A stretch of 42,345 nucleotides of DNA from an uncultured Clostridia bacterium (GCA_945864305.1 CAMBAJ010000012.1:1-42345), one strand, 5' to 3'; shown: positions 17,762 through 27,638, counted from the stretch's first letter. Notes: a model not told the origin generated them from the letters alone. A program made the numbers and translations.

Positions 17762-18637
17762 ATGAACAACAGTACGAGACCGGCCCCGGCCAAAGTGAAT
17801 CTGGCTCTGGATATTCTGGGCCGGAGACCGGACGGCTACCATGATATGCGGATGGTGATGCAGACCATCTCCCTGTGCGATACCGTCACTGTCCGGGAGA
17901 CCGGGGAGGGATTCACCCTCCATACCGGCGGCGATTTTATCCCGGCCGGAAAAAAGACGCTGGAGCAGCGGGCGGCGGAGGCCTTTTTTGCCGAGATCGG
18001 CCAGCCTGCGCCGGGCCTGGAGGTGACGCTGGAAAAGCGGACCCCCGCCTACGCGGGCCTCGGCGGCGGCAGCGCCGATGTGGCGGCTCTGCTGCGCATC
18101 CTGCGGGACAGGCATTGTCCGGCGATGCCCACGGAGCAGCTGGAGCTCATCGGCTTCGCAATCGGCAGCGACATGCCCTTCTGCGTCCGGGGCGGCACCG
18201 CCCTGGCGGAGGGACGGGGCGAGGTCCTGACGGACCTGCCGCCTCTGCCGGACTGCTGGCTGGTCCTTTGCAAGCCGGCGTTTGGTATCCCCACGCCGTC
18301 TCTGTTCGCCATGGTGGACGGCGGAGAACTGGAGCGCCGACCCGACATCGACGGTATGATGGCTGCCCTGCGGGCGGGGGACCTGGACGGTGTGGCCGCC
18401 CGGCTGGGAAATGTATTTGAGGATGTCCTGCCGGAGGAATACCACGAAGTGTTTGACATCAAGCGCCGCCTGCTGGACCTGGGCGCCCTGAACGCCGCCA
18501 TGAGCGGCAGCGGTCCCACGGTGTTCGGCCTGTTTCGGGAGCGGGAGACGGCGGCGAAGGCGGCGGAGGCGCTGAAAGCGCGGTACAGGCAGACATATCT
18601 GGCGGAACCGGTGAAAAAATTCCAGGAAACGGAATAA
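17762..18637 (+). CDS. ispE: 4-diphosphocytidyl-2-C-methyl-D-erythritol kinase
   Basis: A 291-aa GHMP kinase that phosphorylates CDP-methylerythritol in the MEP isoprenoid pathway. The N-terminus APAKVNLALDILGRRPDGYHD contains the conserved Lys and the His-Asp substrate motif. The ATP loop is GLGGGSAD (99-106), and the C-terminal GHMP motif is AAMSGSGPTVFGLF. The frame is open further upstream to 17600, but the ATG at 17762 has AGGAGG at 17748-17753 and gives standard family length; the metal-operon terminator lies inside the upstream extension. In many clostridia ispE lies near spoIIR, as here. Confidence 0.95.
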   Translation: MNNSTRPAPAKVNLALDILGRRPDGYHDMRMVMQTISLCDTVTVRETGEGFTLHTGGDFIPAGKKTLEQRAAEAFFAEIGQPAPGLEVTLEKRTPAYAGLGGGSADVAALLRILRDRHCPAMPTEQLELIGFAIGSDMPFCVRGGTALAEGRGEVLTDLPPLPDCWLVLCKPAFGIPTPSLFAMVDGGELERRPDIDGMMAALRAGDLDGVAARLGNVFEDVLPEEYHEVFDIKRRLLDLGALNAAMSGSGPTVFGLFRERETAAKAAEALKARYRQTYLAEPVKKFQETE

Positions 18638-18708
18638 AAACGGGAGTTTCTGTCCATGCTTTTGAACAAGGCTGAAAGCGGCCTACATAAGCAAAGGACG
18701 GAAACCGT

Positions 18709-19341
18709 ATGAAAACAGCGGAAAAAACATCGAAGAGACTGCATATTTGGGAGATTGCCCTGCTGATCGGTATGGCGGTATTTCTGATCTCCGGAGCAGT
18801 GTCTCTGCAAAACCGGGACCAGCTGGCGGACAAGGTGGTTCGGTTGCATATCCTGGCAAACTCCGACTCCGAGGAGGACCAGGCGTTGAAACTGCGGGTC
18901 CGGGACAGGGTGCTGGAGCGTGCCACGGAGCTGCTGGAGCAGACCGGCGACCGCCGGGAGGCGGCGGACGTGCTGCAAAGCCACCTGCCGGAGCTGGAAC
19001 GCATCGCGGCGGAGGAGATCAGCGACTGCGGATACGAATATGACGTGACCGCGGAAGTGGCCAACACCATGTTCCCTACGAAGGAGTATGATGGATTTAC
19101 CCTGCCGGCAGGAGAGTATTTGGCCCTGCGGATCATCATCGGCGAGGGGAACGGCCATAACTGGTGGTGCGTGGTGTTCCCGCCCCTGTGCACCACGGCG
19201 GCCGCCGACGTGCCCGCCTCTGCTCTGGCGGCAGGCTTTGATGAGGAGGAAGTGGCCCTTGTGACCGAGGAGAACGAGGGCTATGTGCTGAAATTCAAGG
19301 CCATGGAGTGGTGGGAGGCCATCCGGGAAAAAATCGAGTGA
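18709..19341 (+). CDS. spoIIR: Stage II sporulation protein R
   Basis: A 210-aa secreted or membrane-tethered signalling protein made in the forespore, which triggers SpoIIGA processing of pro-sigma-E in the mother cell. It has one N-terminal hydrophobic segment (WEIALLIGMAVFLISGAVSLQ, about 11-31) followed by the family motif LHILANSDSEEDQALKLRVRD and the later HNWWCVVFPPLC. In Bacillus the gene is SigF-dependent; I did not find a convincing SigF promoter in the 71-bp gap after ispE. This gene shows the organism belongs to an endospore-forming lineage. Confidence 0.94.
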   Translation: MKTAEKTSKRLHIWEIALLIGMAVFLISGAVSLQNRDQLADKVVRLHILANSDSEEDQALKLRVRDRVLERATELLEQTGDRREAADVLQSHLPELERIAAEEISDCGYEYDVTAEVANTMFPTKEYDGFTLPAGEYLALRIIIGEGNGHNWWCVVFPPLCTTAAADVPASALAAGFDEEEVALVTEENEGYVLKFKAMEWWEAIREKIE

Positions 19342-19354
19342 CGGAGGGATACAT

Positions 19355-19828
19355 GTGAAACCGGGAGGACCGCTGTTCGCGGTGCGGGATATGAAGACAT
19401 CGCTGGAATTTTACCGGGACGTGCTGGGCCTGGAAGTCGTGAATGACTTCGGCGCCAATGTGGTGCTGACAGGCGGTCTGTCTCTCCAGACCCTGGAGAC
19501 CTGGGCGGACTTTCTGGACAAGGCACCGGAGGACATCCGCTTCGGCGGATACGACGCGGAGATGTACTATGTGGCGGAGGACTTCGACGCCTTTCTGGGA
19601 ACGATGAAAGCCCATCCCGCTGTGGAGTTGGTCCATCCGCCTCTGGAGCACCGCTGGGGCCAGCGGGCGGTGCGGCTGTACGACCCGGACCGCCACATCA
19701 TTGAGGTGGGAGAGTCCTTGGCGGTGGTATGCAGGCGCTTTCGGGACAGCGGCCTGAACGAGGAGGGTATTGCCCGCCGGATGGATGTGTCTGTGGAATT
19801 CGTCCGGGAACAATTGAAGCAACTGTAA
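19355..19828 (+). CDS. Glyoxalase/bleomycin-resistance (VOC) fold protein with helical tail
   Basis: A 157-aa VOC protein. Residues 1-120 show the paired beta-alpha-beta-beta-beta modules (FAVRDMKTSLEFYRDVLGLEVVNDFG ... VRLYDPDRHIIEVGES). The last ~35 residues (RRFRDSGLNEEGIARRMDVSVEFVREQL) add a short helix-turn-helix-like extension that is not part of the basic fold. Enzyme substrate unknown. A GTG start at 19355 follows ACGGAGGGA; the nearby ATG at 19352 is followed at once by a stop. The gene is 13 nt after spoIIR and probably co-transcribed. Its stop codon lies inside the terminator hairpin. Confidence 0.8.
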   Translation: MKPGGPLFAVRDMKTSLEFYRDVLGLEVVNDFGANVVLTGGLSLQTLETWADFLDKAPEDIRFGGYDAEMYYVAEDFDAFLGTMKAHPAVELVHPPLEHRWGQRAVRLYDPDRHIIEVGESLAVVCRRFRDSGLNEEGIARRMDVSVEFVREQLKQL

Positions 19829-19865
19829 AAGGAGCCCTCCGCGAACTTCGCGGAGGGCTCCTTTT
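19827..19865. terminator. Bidirectional terminator between the VOC gene and the DUF1643 gene
   Basis: A 17-bp perfect stem (AAAAGGAGCCCTCCGCG and its complement) with loop AACTT. It starts within the VOC stop codon and serves both convergent genes. Confidence 0.93.
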
Positions 19866-19884
19866 GCACCACAAAAGACCATTT

Positions 19885-20493
19885 TTAGCGTTTCAGATAG
19901 GATTCAATATCAAATTCCAGCAGCTTCGTGTTCCGTTTCAGATACAGCGGATGGTGGGGGTGTCCGGATTTCAGCGGGGGACCGGCGGTGTACCACTTCG
20001 CCCCCGCCGTCTGACCGTCGGCGGCGAAGTCCCGCATGCAGTCCATTAGATAGTCCCGTTTTTCGATGATGTTCCCCCAGGCGGCCCACACGGCGGGCTG
20101 GGGGGAGAGGGACAGCAGATACCGGAAGGCCTTCCGGTTCTCCGCATGGAGGGCCGGATTCAGGAATGGCTCCATGTCGTCGGGCCGGGTGGCCCGCTGG
20201 GCGTAGACATTGAACATCAGGAAGCTGTCATACCCGTTGGCAAGGGCGATGCGCTGTGCGGACTGCAGTGTGGGGTCCAGGGCGTCCGGCGCGGCGGTGG
20301 AGGGGTTGATGCCCACGCAGATGAGGGGCTTCTCTCCACGCGTTCCAAGGATGTAACGGTATTCGGAATAGGTGTTTGGCACATAGAGCCAGCGGCTGAC
20401 GTCGTAGTCCGGCGAGGGCCGGAGGGCGGCCTCCAGCGCCGGGTCAAACAGCTCCAGCTGGATGGTATCGGTGGTTCCCTGGGGGATATGCAT
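19885..20493 (-). CDS. DUF1643 domain protein
   Basis: A 202-aa protein with the DUF1643 pattern: RYILG near the start, then LICVGINPSTA (58-67), DPT and the C-terminal GHPHHPLYLK. DUF1643 proteins are small, widespread and functionally unassigned, and turn up often near mobile or defence genes. The frame extends back to 20682, but the ATG at 20493 has GGGAGGA upstream and starts where the family starts; the promoter at 20525-20553 supports this. It is divergent from addB. Confidence 0.8.
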   Translation of the reverse strand: MHIPQGTTDTIQLELFDPALEAALRPSPDYDVSRWLYVPNTYSEYRYILGTRGEKPLICVGINPSTAAPDALDPTLQSAQRIALANGYDSFLMFNVYAQRATRPDDMEPFLNPALHAENRKAFRYLLSLSPQPAVWAAWGNIIEKRDYLMDCMRDFAADGQTAGAKWYTAGPPLKSGHPHHPLYLKRNTKLLEFDIESYLKR

Positions 20494-20524
20494 GGCGTTG
20501 TCCTCCCGTTTCAACATTTTCCTC

Positions 20525-20553
20525 AGGATAGCACAGACGTCTGGAAAAGGCAA
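20525..20553 (-). promoter_or_regulatory. Promoter of the DUF1643 gene
   Basis: Minus strand: TTGCCT (20553-20548), 17-bp spacer, TATCCT (20530-20525) with extended -10 TGC. Confidence 0.6.
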
Positions 20554-20632
20554 TGGGGCGGGTAGTCTCCGGCCAAGCGCGTCCGGAGCACGGGAGGGAA
20601 CCGAAAAAGAGGGTGCTTTCAAGCCAGGAGTA

Positions 20633-20641
20633 TGGTATGAT
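20633..20641 (+). promoter_or_regulatory. Extended -10 promoter of addBA
   Basis: TGG followed by TATGAT (20636-20641), identical to the recQ extended -10. The -35 region (around 20613) is poor, so the promoter would rely on the TGn element. The addB RBS AGGAGG is at 20661-20666. Confidence 0.55.
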
Positions 20642-20673
20642 ATCCAGGAAGACGAACCAAAGGAGGCACCGCC

Positions 20674-23600
20674 ATGCTGCATATTTTGATGGGCCGGGCC
20701 AAAACAGGAAAATCAGATACGCTCCTGCACCGCATTGCGGAGCTGGGAGACGACAGCCGGCAGATCCTGCTGGTGCCGGAGCACGCCTCTCACCAGGCGG
20801 AGGTGGACCTCTGCCGCGTCTGCGGTCCTACCGCCAGCCGCCACGCGGAGGTGCTGAGCTTCCGCCGCCTGAGTGACCGGGTGCTGAGCATCACCGGCGG
20901 GTTCTCCCAGGTGACGCTGGACGGCGGCGGCAAGCTGCTGACGCTGCAAAAGGCGCTGTCCGAGGTGGCGCCCATGCTGAAGGTGTACCGCCGCCCGTCC
21001 CAGAAGGCCGCGTTTTTGCAGCAGATGCTGGATTTGTTCGATGAACTGCATTGCTATGAGGTGACGCCGGAGATTCTCTGCGCCCAGGCGCAGGACATCG
21101 AGGGCGCCACCCATGACAAGCTCATGGACCTGGGGCTCCTGTACGGGGCCTATGAGGCCCGCCTCCACGGCAGCGGCATGGACGTCCGGGACCGGATGAG
21201 CAAGCTGTGCGACAACCTGGAGAGCTCCGGCTATGTGGCCGGAAAGGACATTTTCATCGACGGGTTCACCTATTTCAACGCCCAGGAGCGCCGGGTGCTG
21301 GGTATCCTGCTGAAACAGGCCCGGTCCGTGACGGTGACGCTGCTGGGGGAGCCGGACAGCCGGGAGGAGATTTTTGAAGCCACGCTGAAAACCAAGGAAC
21401 AGCTCTGCCGCCTGGCCCGGGAGAACGGCTGCCGGGTGGAGCTGAAGACCCTGACTGTGCAAAACGACACGGCCCTGGGCCATCTGGAGCGGTGCTTCTT
21501 CGGAGACAATGTCCCCTATGAGGGAGACAGCAGCTCTATCCGCGTTCGGGAATGCGACAATGCATTTTCCGAGGTGGAGCAGACGGCGGCGGATATCCTG
21601 CGGCTGGTGACGGGGGGGAAGTGCCGCTACCGGGACATCACGGTGGCGGCCAGAAACATGGGGGACTACGAGGGGACCATCGAGACCGTGTTCGAGCGGT
21701 ACGGCATCCCCGCCTATCTGAGCCGCCGCACCGACATTCTGGAAAAGCCTGTGTTGAGCCTGCTGACCGGCGTGCTGTCCTCCATCTGCAGCGGCTATGA
21801 GTACGACGACATGTTCCGCTGGCTGAAAACGGGCCTAGCGGGGCTGACGGCCGAGGAGTGCGACCTGCTGGAAAACTATGTGCTCAAGTGGGATATCCAC
21901 GGCCAGATGTGGCTGCGGGACGTGGATTGGACGGAGAATCCCGACGGCTACGGCATTCCACTGACGGAGGAGCGGGCGGAACAGTTGGCCCGGGTCAACG
22001 AGCTGCGCCGCCGGGTGCGGGGACCTCTGTATAGACTGGCCAAGCGCCTGAAATTGGCTGAAACAGCGGGTGAGAAAGCGGATTCCCTTTACAGTTTTAT
22101 GGAGGAATTGGACTTGCAGGACGCCTTGGAATCCCAGCTGCGGGCCCAGTCGGAGGCCGGACGGCTCCAGGACGCGGAGGAGACGGCCCAGCTCTGGGAG
22201 ATTCTCTGCGGCGTGCTGGACCAGTTCGTGGAGATTCTGGGCAATGAGCTCATGGAGCTGGACGAATTTGCCCGCCTGTTTCGCCAGGTGCTGACCCAGT
22301 ACAGCGTGGGGACCATTCCCGTGTCCTTGGACCAGGTGTCCGTCAGCGAGATCACCCGGAACGACCGCCACGCGGCGAAGTATCTCTTCCTGCTGGGGGC
22401 CAATGACCACGTACTGCCGGACCCGGGCCAGAACGGCGGCATTTTGAACGACGACGACCGGGACGAGCTGGCCCAGCGGGGCATTGAGCTGGCCCCGGCG
22501 GGCATGGAGCAGATGGGCATTGAGCTGCAAAATCTCTACGCGGCCCTGGCCCAGCCCACTGACGGGCTGACGGTCAGCTACCCGGTGACGGACGTCTCCG
22601 GCGCGGAGCTGCGGCCCGCCTTTGTGGCGGAGCGGATGCGGACGCTGTTCCCGGACCTGAAGGTCGAAAAAGAGAGCAATGAAAAGGAGTATCGCTTGAC
22701 AGCGGTTCTACCGGCGCTGGAGGCGGCGGGGCAGGCCCCCGGTGGCCACCTGTGGCGGTATTTCGCCGAAAATCCCGCCTTTCAGGACCGGTTGGCCGCC
22801 ATGGAGCGGGCAGCCTCTTTGAAGCGTGGCTCCCTGTCCCGGACGGCGGTCCGGGCGCTGTACGGAGACCGCATCTCCATGTCCGCGTCCCGGCTGGAGC
22901 GGATGCGGTCCTGCCATTTTGCCTACTTCATGGAGTACGGCCTGCGGGCGAAGCCCCGGACCCCGGCTTCCTTTGACGCGCCCCAGATCGGCACCTTCCT
23001 CCACTTCCTGCTGGAAAATGTCACCCGGGACGTGCTGGCCATGGGCGGCTTTGCTCAGGTGGACGAGGAGACGCTCCACGCCTTGGCGCGGCAGTACATC
23101 CGCGAATACGAGACCCAGGAGCTCCACGGCCTGGAGGGGCGGAATCCCCGGTTCCGGTATCTCTTTGCCCGCCTGCGGAACACCGCCTACGCGGTCATCG
23201 ACCAGGTGGCGGAGGAGTTGCGGCACTCGGATTTCGTGCCGCTGGAATTCGAACTGTCCTTCGGCGACCGGGGCCAGCTGCCGGCAGTAGTCATCTCCGA
23301 GCCCGACGCGGAGCTGCGCATCGGCGGCAAGGTGGACCGGGTGGACGGCTGGATCAAGGACGACAAGCTCTACCTCCGGGTGGTGGACTACAAGTCCGGC
23401 AAAAAGGCCTTTGACCTGTCGGCGGTGAAAATGGGTCTGGATATCCAGATGCTGCTGTATCTCTTCACCCTGCAAAAGGAGGGCAGAGCTTACTTCGGCC
23501 GGGAGATCGAACCGGCGGGCGTGCTGTATCTGCCTGCCCGGGATGAGATTCTGTCGGTGGAGCGGAACATTCCGGCGGAAAAGCTGCAAGGCGAACGGGA

Positions 23601-23988
23601 GAAGCTGCTGCGCCGTTCCGGACTGCTGCTGGCGGAGCCGGAGGTCCTCCGGGCCATGGAGCATGAGTCCTTACAGGAGCCCCATTACCTGCCCCTGCGG
23701 GTGAGCCGGGACGGCAGTCTCTCCGGCAGCATCGCCTCTGCGGCCCAGCTGGGAAAGCTGGGGAAGTACGTGGAAAAGCTGCTGCACCAGATCGCCCAGG
23801 AGGTGCGGCAGGGGAACATCGACGCGGACCCCTGCTGCCACAGCGAGGACGACAGCTTCTGCCAATACTGCGACTGGGCCGACGCCTGCCACTTCCAGGA
23901 TGGGCGGGACGGAGATCATCTGCACTATATCCTGCCGGTGAAGGCGGAGGAGTTCTGGAAGATGCTGGAGGAAGGAGGCGACGACTGA
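20674..23988 (+). CDS. addB: ATP-dependent helicase/nuclease subunit B
   Basis: A 1104-aa subunit of the AddAB helicase-nuclease that resects double-strand breaks for RecA. The N-terminal P-loop is GRAKTGKS (7-14). The C-terminal RecB-type nuclease domain has VVDYKSGKKAF with the catalytic Asp-X-Lys. The iron-sulfur cluster staple is present: RSCHFAYF midway and C1063-X2-C1066-X5-C1072 near the end, preceded by CC at 1054-1055. Usual length for the family. The stop is one base from the addA start, so the two are translationally coupled. Confidence 0.96.
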   Translation: MLHILMGRAKTGKSDTLLHRIAELGDDSRQILLVPEHASHQAEVDLCRVCGPTASRHAEVLSFRRLSDRVLSITGGFSQVTLDGGGKLLTLQKALSEVAPMLKVYRRPSQKAAFLQQMLDLFDELHCYEVTPEILCAQAQDIEGATHDKLMDLGLLYGAYEARLHGSGMDVRDRMSKLCDNLESSGYVAGKDIFIDGFTYFNAQERRVLGILLKQARSVTVTLLGEPDSREEIFEATLKTKEQLCRLARENGCRVELKTLTVQNDTALGHLERCFFGDNVPYEGDSSSIRVRECDNAFSEVEQTAADILRLVTGGKCRYRDITVAARNMGDYEGTIETVFERYGIPAYLSRRTDILEKPVLSLLTGVLSSICSGYEYDDMFRWLKTGLAGLTAEECDLLENYVLKWDIHGQMWLRDVDWTENPDGYGIPLTEERAEQLARVNELRRRVRGPLYRLAKRLKLAETAGEKADSLYSFMEELDLQDALESQLRAQSEAGRLQDAEETAQLWEILCGVLDQFVEILGNELMELDEFARLFRQVLTQYSVGTIPVSLDQVSVSEITRNDRHAAKYLFLLGANDHVLPDPGQNGGILNDDDRDELAQRGIELAPAGMEQMGIELQNLYAALAQPTDGLTVSYPVTDVSGAELRPAFVAERMRTLFPDLKVEKESNEKEYRLTAVLPALEAAGQAPGGHLWRYFAENPAFQDRLAAMERAASLKRGSLSRTAVRALYGDRISMSASRLERMRSCHFAYFMEYGLRAKPRTPASFDAPQIGTFLHFLLENVTRDVLAMGGFAQVDEETLHALARQYIREYETQELHGLEGRNPRFRYLFARLRNTAYAVIDQVAEELRHSDFVPLEFELSFGDRGQLPAVVISEPDAELRIGGKVDRVDGWIKDDKLYLRVVDYKSGKKAFDLSAVKMGLDIQMLLYLFTLQKEGRAYFGREIEPAGVLYLPARDEILSVERNIPAEKLQGEREKLLRRSGLLLAEPEVLRAMEHESLQEPHYLPLRVSRDGSLSGSIASAAQLGKLGKYVEKLLHQIAQEVRQGNIDADPCCHSEDDSFCQYCDWADACHFQDGRDGDHLHYILPVKAEEFWKMLEEGGDD

Positions 23989-23989
23989 C

Positions 23990-26900
23990 ATGGCAAAGCT
24001 CACATTGACGCCCCAGCAGCAGGCTGTGGTGGAAAACCGGGGCGGCAGCCTGCTGGTGTCCGCCGCCGCCGGCTCCGGCAAGACCAAGGTCCTGGTGGAG
24101 CGGCTCTTCCGGTATGTGACGGAGGAGCACTGCAACGTGGACGATTTTCTGATCATCACCTATACCAAGGCCGCCGCTGCGGAGCTGCGGAGCAAGATCG
24201 CCGCTGAGCTCTCCAAGCGCCTGGCTGAGAGCCCCAATGACCCGCATTTGAAGCGGCAGCTCCTGCGCGTGTACCAGGCGGACATCAAGACGGTGGACGC
24301 CTTCTGCACTGCCCTGCTGCGGGAGAACACCCACCTGCTGGCCCGGGAGGGGGAGCGGGACTCTCTGACCCCGGATTTCCGGGTACTGGACGAGGGCGAC
24401 GCGAAGCTGCTCCGCCAGCGGGTGCTGGACCGGGTGCTGGAGCGGTTTTACGACGACCTGGACGACGGCAGGCAGCAGCTGGCGGACACTCTGGGCGCCG
24501 GGCGGGACGACCAGGCCCTGGCGGCCCTGGTGCTGGACCTGTACGAAAAATTGCAGAGCCACGCCTATCCGGACCGTTGGCTGGAGAAAAACAGGACCAT
24601 GTGGGCGGACCTGGGTGACGATTTCGAGACGACGCCCTACGCCCGGGAGCTGCTGATGTCGGTCCACCGCAAGGCCGGACACTGGACGGCCCTGCTGGCA
24701 CAGGCGGCGGAGCGGACGGAGGACGACGCGGCCCTTCGGACAGGCTATGGGGAGAAATTCCTGACCGCCGCCCGGGGCTTCGCCGCTCTGCGGGAGACAC
24801 AGACCTGGGAAGAAGCCCGGCAGGCGGTGGACCGGATCGAATTCCCCCGCCTGAACACCCCCCGGGGCCGGAAGGACGAGCCAGAGGTGGCGGCGCTGAA
24901 GCAGGTCTGGGACAGCTGCAAGGCGGAGACGAAAAAGCTGGAGAGCCTGCTGGACGTCAGCGGGGAGGAGGCCATGGAGGACCTTAAGGCCATGGCCCCG
25001 GCCATGGTGGCCCTGCTGGAGCTGACGGCGTCCTTCGACGGCGCCTACCGGGCGGAAAAGCTGCGGATGAACGCGGCGGACTTCTCCGACCAGGAGCACC
25101 TGGCCCTGCGGCTGCTGGTCCGGGGGGACGGCGCGCCCACGGAGCTGGGAGAGCAGGTGGCGGCCCGGTATCAGGAGATCCTGGTGGACGAGTACCAGGA
25201 CACCAACGAGGTGCAGAACGCCATCTTCCGGGCGGTGTCCAAAAACGGACAGAATATCTTCACTGTGGGCGATGTGAAGCAGAGCATCTACCGCTTCCGG
25301 CTGGCGGACCCCACGATTTTCCTGGGAAAATACAACCGCTTCAAATCCTACGAGGACGCCGCCGACGGCGAGGAGCGGAAAATTCTGCTGTCCAGGAACT
25401 TCCGCTCCCGGCGGGAGATTCTGGACGCCGCCAATTTTATTTTTGCAAACATCCTCTCCGGGGAAATGGGAGACATGGACTACGGGGAGGACGAGGCCCT
25501 GCACTTCGGCGCCGAGTACTACCCGGAGCGCCACGACTGCGACACGGAATTCCACCTGATCTCCGCCCAGCAGAAATCGGCGGAGAACGACCATCCGGTG
25601 AAGAAGCTGACCGCCGAGGCCCGCTTCGTGGCCCGGCGCATCCGGCAGCTGCTGGACGAGGGCTATCCCGTCACCGACGGGGACGGCACCCTGCGTCCCT
25701 GCCGCCCGGAGGACATCGTGATTCTGATGCGCTCCCCCGGCAGCCGGACCGCGGCCTTTGCCGAGGCCCTGGCGGAGCGGGACATCCCCTGCTCCTTTGA
25801 GGAGAGCGCAGACTTTTTCCACACCATGGAGATCTCCGTCATGGTGGCCCTGCTGGAGCTCATCGACAACCCCCGACAGGACGTGCCACTGATCTCCGTT
25901 CTGCGCTCGCCGGTGTTCGGCTTCACGCCGGACCGCCTGGCGGAAATCCGGAGCAAGACCCCCACGGGAGACTACTACGACGCGGTGGAAGCCGACGGCG
26001 GGGAGGACTGCAAGGCGTTTCTGGATGCTCTGGCGGGGCTGCGGCTGGCGGCCCGGGATATGAGCGTCCACCGCCTAATCTGGCACATCTACAACACCTG
26101 GAACATCCTGGGAATCTTCGGCGTCATGGACGGCGGGGCGGAGCGGAAGGAGAACCTGATCGCCCTGAGCCGCCAGGCCGAAAAATTCGAGAGCAGCGGC
26201 TACCGGGGACTGTTCGCCTTTGTGACCCAGCTGCGGCGGCTGCTGGACTCCGACCAGGCCCCTGTCACGAAAGCCGCGGCGGCGGTGAACGGCGTCCGGC
26301 TTATGAGCATCCACAAGTCCAAGGGCCTGGAATTTCCCATCGTCATCCTAGCGGACCTGGACCACGCCTTTTCCCGGCAGGATTTCGACACGCCGGTGCT
26401 GGTCCATCCCGACATGGGCCTGGGCCCCCGGCGGACGGACCTGAAGCGCAAAGTTCGCTATCCCACCTTGGCGCGGCTGGCCATCGAGGAAAAGCTGCGG
26501 CGGGAAAATCTGGCGGAGGAGCAGCGGATTCTGTATGTGGCTATGACCCGTCCCAAGGAGAAGCTGATTCTGGTGGACTCCATGTATCACGCGGCGGGCC
26601 GCCTGCAAAAGCTGGCCGCCGTGGCCAGCTGCCCCGTGCTGCCGGAGACGGTGGCGGCGGGCAGGACCTTCGGCGACTGGATCCTGCTGCCCCTGCTGTG
26701 CCGCCCCGAGGCGGCGCCCCTGCGGGCCTTTGCGGGCGCGGCGTCTGAGACACTGTATACAGGGGAGACCAGCCCGTGGGAGGTGTTCGTCCATGACAGC
26801 GAGGACTACCGGGAGCGTTTTTCCAAGGGCAGCGCCCCGGAGGCGGAGACGCCTCTGGAGACCGCCTTTGACCCCCGGATGCTGGAATTCATCTATCCCT

Positions 26901-27550
26901 ATCAGCGGGAGACCGGTCTGCCTGCCAAGGTGACGGCCACCCAGCTGAAGGGCCGGGCCCTGGACGAGGAGATCGCGGAGAACGCCGCCCACACCCCGTA
27001 CATCCGGCCCCTGTCCCAGCCGAAATTCCGGCAGGAGCGCCGCGGATTGACCCCGGCGGAGCGGGGCACCGCCACCCATCTGGTGCTGCAATATCTGGAC
27101 TTTGCGGACCGGGATGTGAAGGGCCAAGTGGAGCGTCTGCGGGCCCGGGACCTGCTGACGGTGGAGCAAGCGGAGGCCGTGGACATCCGGGCGCTGGAGC
27201 GGTTTTTGATGTCGCCGCTGGCGGAAGAAATTCGGCAGGGGCGGAACGTTCTGCGGGAGTACCGCTTTACGCTGTTGATGGACGCCCGGGAGTACGACCC
27301 GAAAGCTGCCGGGGACGACGCCATTTTGCTTCAGGGCGTGGTGGACTGCTGTTTTGAGACCGACGCGGGATTGACTGTGGTGGACTTCAAGACCGACCAC
27401 GTGCGGACGGCGGAGGAAGTCGCCCAGCGGGCGGAGCACTACCGGTCCCAGCTGGAGACGTACAGCCGGGCGCTGGAGCAGGTGCTGGAGAAGCCTGTGG
27501 TCCGGCGGTCGCTGTATTTCCTCCATGCCGGAGAGACGGTGGAGATATGA
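23990..27550 (+). CDS. addA: ATP-dependent helicase/nuclease subunit A
   Basis: A 1186-aa UvrD-like helicase with a C-terminal nuclease domain, partner of AddB. Walker A AAAGSGKT (25-32), the motif II region ILVDEYQDTNEVQ, motif III VGDVKQSIYRFR, motif V GVRLMSIHKSKGLEFPIV, motif VI ILYVAMTRPKEKL, and the nuclease core TVVDFKTDHV near residue 1130. All motifs are intact. In AddAB the A subunit drives ATP-dependent unwinding and cuts the 3' strand while B cuts the 5' strand (family knowledge). Downstream lies the rpmE promoter, so the operon ends here. Confidence 0.96.
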   Translation: MAKLTLTPQQQAVVENRGGSLLVSAAAGSGKTKVLVERLFRYVTEEHCNVDDFLIITYTKAAAAELRSKIAAELSKRLAESPNDPHLKRQLLRVYQADIKTVDAFCTALLRENTHLLAREGERDSLTPDFRVLDEGDAKLLRQRVLDRVLERFYDDLDDGRQQLADTLGAGRDDQALAALVLDLYEKLQSHAYPDRWLEKNRTMWADLGDDFETTPYARELLMSVHRKAGHWTALLAQAAERTEDDAALRTGYGEKFLTAARGFAALRETQTWEEARQAVDRIEFPRLNTPRGRKDEPEVAALKQVWDSCKAETKKLESLLDVSGEEAMEDLKAMAPAMVALLELTASFDGAYRAEKLRMNAADFSDQEHLALRLLVRGDGAPTELGEQVAARYQEILVDEYQDTNEVQNAIFRAVSKNGQNIFTVGDVKQSIYRFRLADPTIFLGKYNRFKSYEDAADGEERKILLSRNFRSRREILDAANFIFANILSGEMGDMDYGEDEALHFGAEYYPERHDCDTEFHLISAQQKSAENDHPVKKLTAEARFVARRIRQLLDEGYPVTDGDGTLRPCRPEDIVILMRSPGSRTAAFAEALAERDIPCSFEESADFFHTMEISVMVALLELIDNPRQDVPLISVLRSPVFGFTPDRLAEIRSKTPTGDYYDAVEADGGEDCKAFLDALAGLRLAARDMSVHRLIWHIYNTWNILGIFGVMDGGAERKENLIALSRQAEKFESSGYRGLFAFVTQLRRLLDSDQAPVTKAAAAVNGVRLMSIHKSKGLEFPIVILADLDHAFSRQDFDTPVLVHPDMGLGPRRTDLKRKVRYPTLARLAIEEKLRRENLAEEQRILYVAMTRPKEKLILVDSMYHAAGRLQKLAAVASCPVLPETVAAGRTFGDWILLPLLCRPEAAPLRAFAGAASETLYTGETSPWEVFVHDSEDYRERFSKGSAPEAETPLETAFDPRMLEFIYPYQRETGLPAKVTATQLKGRALDEEIAENAAHTPYIRPLSQPKFRQERRGLTPAERGTATHLVLQYLDFADRDVKGQVERLRARDLLTVEQAEAVDIRALERFLMSPLAEEIRQGRNVLREYRFTLLMDAREYDPKAAGDDAILLQGVVDCCFETDAGLTVVDFKTDHVRTAEEVAQRAEHYRSQLETYSRALEQVLEKPVVRRSLYFLHAGETVEI

Positions 27551-27609
27551 ACATGGCGGCATGATTTGCTCCGCACTCTGAAAAAACAAAAAATATATAA
27601 GAAAAATGC

Positions 27610-27638
27610 TTGCAATTCAAAAAAACGCATGTTATACT
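27610..27638 (+). promoter_or_regulatory. rpmE promoter
   Basis: TTGCAA (27610-27615), 17-bp spacer, TATACT (27633-27638) with extended -10 TGT, in a locally AT-rich region. It leaves a leader of about 60 nt before rpmE. Confidence 0.8.

Noticed and set aside
23465-26071. 868-codon frame antisense to addB/addA
   Set aside because: A codon-bias shadow; both sense genes are intact and fully conserved in motifs.
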